Of a stretch of DNA of 7,903 nucleotides, positions 6,943-7,903 are shown piece after piece. A program made the position numbers and the translations under genes. The notes under the pieces are model-generated. The model was not told where the DNA came from, made no database searches, and saw nothing but the letters and a program-made list of their open reading frames with translations. Each line of letters starts with the position of its first letter. Within the stretch, counting starts at the first letter, position 1. Source of the stretch: JANRLJ01 sp034437895 (lineage in GTDB: Bacteria > Chloroflexota > Anaerolineae > Aggregatilineales > Phototrophicaceae); the NCBI GenBank assembly GCA_034437895.1, contig DAOTTO010000211.1, positions 1-7,903 of the forward strand, given 5' to 3'.

Positions 6943-7568
6943 TCGATGTTATCTCCCATGATCTGGATATAACGTTCACGCAGCCCTTTGATGATACGGT
7001 GTACTTGGGTACGAACCGCGCCCGCGCTTTTGCCCACGATTAGGCCAATTTCGTTTGATGTCAGTTCCGCGTCCAACATCAGCGCCAGCAAATCGCGCTG
7101 ATCGTCCGGCAGAGTTGCCACTAATGCTTGCAGGATGCGTCCATCCTCAGCGCGTTCAATCGCTTCTAGGGCGTTTTCGTCCGGCATATCAATATCATCC
7201 AGCGGAATCAGCGGAGCGCGGGTTTTTCGATAATGATTGACGACGACATGATGCGCGATTTGGAATAACCACGCCGCGAACATCCCGCCGCGATAGGTAT
7301 GTAATCCGACCAGTGCGCGGGTAAAGACCTGACTGCATAAGTCTTCCGCCTCCTGAGTGTTTTCGCAGCGCCGCAAGCAGTAGGCATAGATGCGGTCAAA
7401 ATAAAGCTCATAGATAGGGGCGAATAACGCCGGATTCTGCCGCGCTAATTCGATGAGACGCGCCTCATCAAATTGATTGCGCCCTTCGCTGGAAGCCTCA
7501 TAAGCCTCATAAACTGGATAGTTCGACGGTGCATCAAACTGCACCGGAGATCGTGCGGGTAGGGTCAT
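6939..7568 (-). CDS. ECF-type RNA polymerase sigma factor
   Basis: At 209 residues this has the usual size of an ECF sigma factor: it carries regions 2 and 4 only and directs RNA polymerase to a small set of promoters. Region 2 spans about residues 48-116 (FAPIYELYFDRIYAYCLRR, then EAEDLCSQVFTRAL, then AAWLFQIAHHVVVNHYRK). Region 4 spans about 143-198 (LVATLPDDQRDLLALM, then LTSNEIGLIVGKSAGAVRT as the helix-turn-helix, then VHRIIKGLRERY). The start at 7568 is supported by GGAG seven bases upstream. The first 35 or so residues are a low-conservation extension. The TGA stop overlaps the ATG of the membrane partner by 4 bp, so the two form an operon. It may regulate itself through a promoter at 7610-7635. 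Confidence 0.92.
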   Translation of the reverse strand: MTLPARSPVQFDAPSNYPVYEAYEASSEGRNQFDEARLIELARQNPALFAPIYELYFDRIYAYCLRRCENTQEAEDLCSQVFTRALVGLHTYRGGMFAAWLFQIAHHVVVNHYRKTRAPLIPLDDIDMPDENALEAIERAEDGRILQALVATLPDDQRDLLALMLDAELTSNEIGLIVGKSAGAVRTQVHRIIKGLRERYIQIMGDNIE

Positions 7569-7609
7569 TAGGCTGCTCCGCTGGTTTACTTCGTAGCTAC
7601 ATTCTTAAA

Positions 7610-7635
7610 GACACGATCAAAGCATAAGTGTTACA
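7610..7635 (-). promoter_or_regulatory. Tentative ECF-type promoter ahead of the sigma factor operon
   Basis: On the minus strand TGTAAC (7635-7630) resembles the AAC-containing -35 element of many ECF promoters. CGTGTC (7615-7610) resembles the CGT-containing -10 element. They are 14 bp apart, slightly short. The position would give a leader of about 35 nt before the ATG at 7568, consistent with autoregulation. The motifs are short and a chance match is quite possible. Confidence 0.25.
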
Positions 7636-7710
7636 AAGAACTACTTTGAACCACGAAGACACGAAGTACACAAAGTAGATTCCTTAAATTTCTTTGTGAT
7701 CTTTGCTTTG
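7636..7710. repeat. Imperfect inverted repeat rich in ACGAAG / CAAAG words
   Basis: The left part has short direct words (CCACGAAGAC, ACGAAGTAC, ACAAAG). CACAAAG at 7669-7675 pairs with CTTTGTG at 7692-7698. The pairing continues imperfectly outwards (CGAAGTA against ATCTTTG), giving a decayed stem of about 14 bp. The layout resembles dispersed intergenic repeats of the ACCACGAAGACACGAAG type seen in many Chloroflexota and cyanobacterial genomes (from memory). No coding potential is seen. Confidence 0.5.
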
Positions 7711-7780
7711 ACTAAAAACTAATTACTATGAACTGCGTAACTTATAATCAACCTGAGTTTCGGACAGTGTTTTCATTCTA
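7711..7780. other. Non-coding stretch with no recognisable feature
   Basis: This is an AT-rich spacer between two repeat blocks, in the 335-bp gene-free end of the window (7569-7903). I see no open frame, RNA gene or hairpin. It could hold the promoter of a gene beyond the right edge. Confidence 0.3.
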
Positions 7781-7821
7781 TCCCCACCCCTAAATCCCCT
7801 CCCCACTTCGTAGAGAGGGGA
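7781..7821. repeat. C-rich / G-rich inverted repeat
   Basis: TCCCCTC (7795-7801) pairs with GAGGGGA (7815-7821), leaving a 13-nt loop. It is preceded by the C-rich run TCCCCACCCC (7781-7790). The wording resembles widespread intergenic repeats of the form CCCCTCCCC...GAGGGGA. It lies 29 bp before another hairpin with related C-rich and G-rich arms. Confidence 0.5.
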
Positions 7822-7850
7822 CTTAAAGAACCATTGTGAACCAGTTTTCT

Positions 7851-7877
7851 CCCCTTCTCCATGCAATGGAGAAGGGG
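7851..7877. repeat. Perfect 12-bp-stem hairpin of a dispersed repeat type
   Basis: CCCCTTCTCCAT (7851-7862) and ATGGAGAAGGGG (7866-7877) form a perfect 12-bp stem with loop GCA. The segment TTGGGGGATGAGG follows, as in intergenic repeats found in several Chloroflexota and cyanobacterial genomes (from memory). It could act as a terminator for a gene outside the window, but there is no T run, and the similarity to its neighbour suggests a repeat family. Confidence 0.6.
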
Positions 7878-7903
7878 TTGGGGGATGAGGACATCATAAA
7901 AGT

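Noticed and set aside
6721..7043. Several plus-strand open frames opposite the start of the membrane partner and the end of the sigma gene
   Set aside because: They are shadows of two convincing minus-strand genes that overlap by ATGA, and show no recognisable domain.
7781..7877. CRISPR-like or tandem repeat array
   Set aside because: The units are different inverted repeats, not regularly spaced identical repeats with spacers.

Overview
The window looks like a piece of a Chloroflexota (Anaerolineae-type) genome. This is inferred from three things: extracytoplasmic proteins whose domains are joined by Thr-Pro-Thr linkers, an ECF sigma factor coupled to a one-pass membrane partner carrying PPC-like domains, and a methyltransferase resembling what I recall of a family common in that phylum. 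No rRNA, tRNA or CRISPR array was seen.

Left half (1-4300, + strand). A good promoter and ribosome binding site precede a large exported protein: signal peptide, 30-bp tandem repeats encoding a TPT stalk, right-handed beta-helix, SH3-like domain, second TPT linker and an M23 metallopeptidase domain. Its first codons are out of frame with the rest because of a run of nine G at 109-117. Eight G would restore one continuous protein from the ATG at 83. A second exported gene follows 38 bp later. It encodes a seven-bladed WD40 propeller, but its 3' end has been replaced: after a TPT linker the base composition jumps, and the last ~119 codons are the C-terminus of an IS66-family transposase read in frame. 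The IS66 right end (about 4298) also cuts off the 3' part of a minus-strand AAA/OLD-type ATPase gene. Only its first ~106 codons, with Walker A, remain.

Middle (4618-5466). An AT-rich divergent intergenic region precedes a small SAM-dependent methyltransferase. A perfect 10-bp-stem hairpin lies between this gene and the convergent operon to its right.

Right half (5467-7568, - strand). An ECF sigma factor gene overlaps, by ATGA, a gene for a single-pass membrane protein with an N-terminal cytoplasmic part and external PPC-like domains. The pair is probably a sigma factor and a cell-surface sensor or anti-sigma factor. The last 335 bp hold no gene but contain several inverted repeats that look like dispersed intergenic repeats.

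I do not see a convincing new multi-gene system. The most informative signals are the G-tract frameshift in the signal peptide of the M23 protein and the rearrangement that produced the WD40-IS66 chimera and the truncated ATPase.
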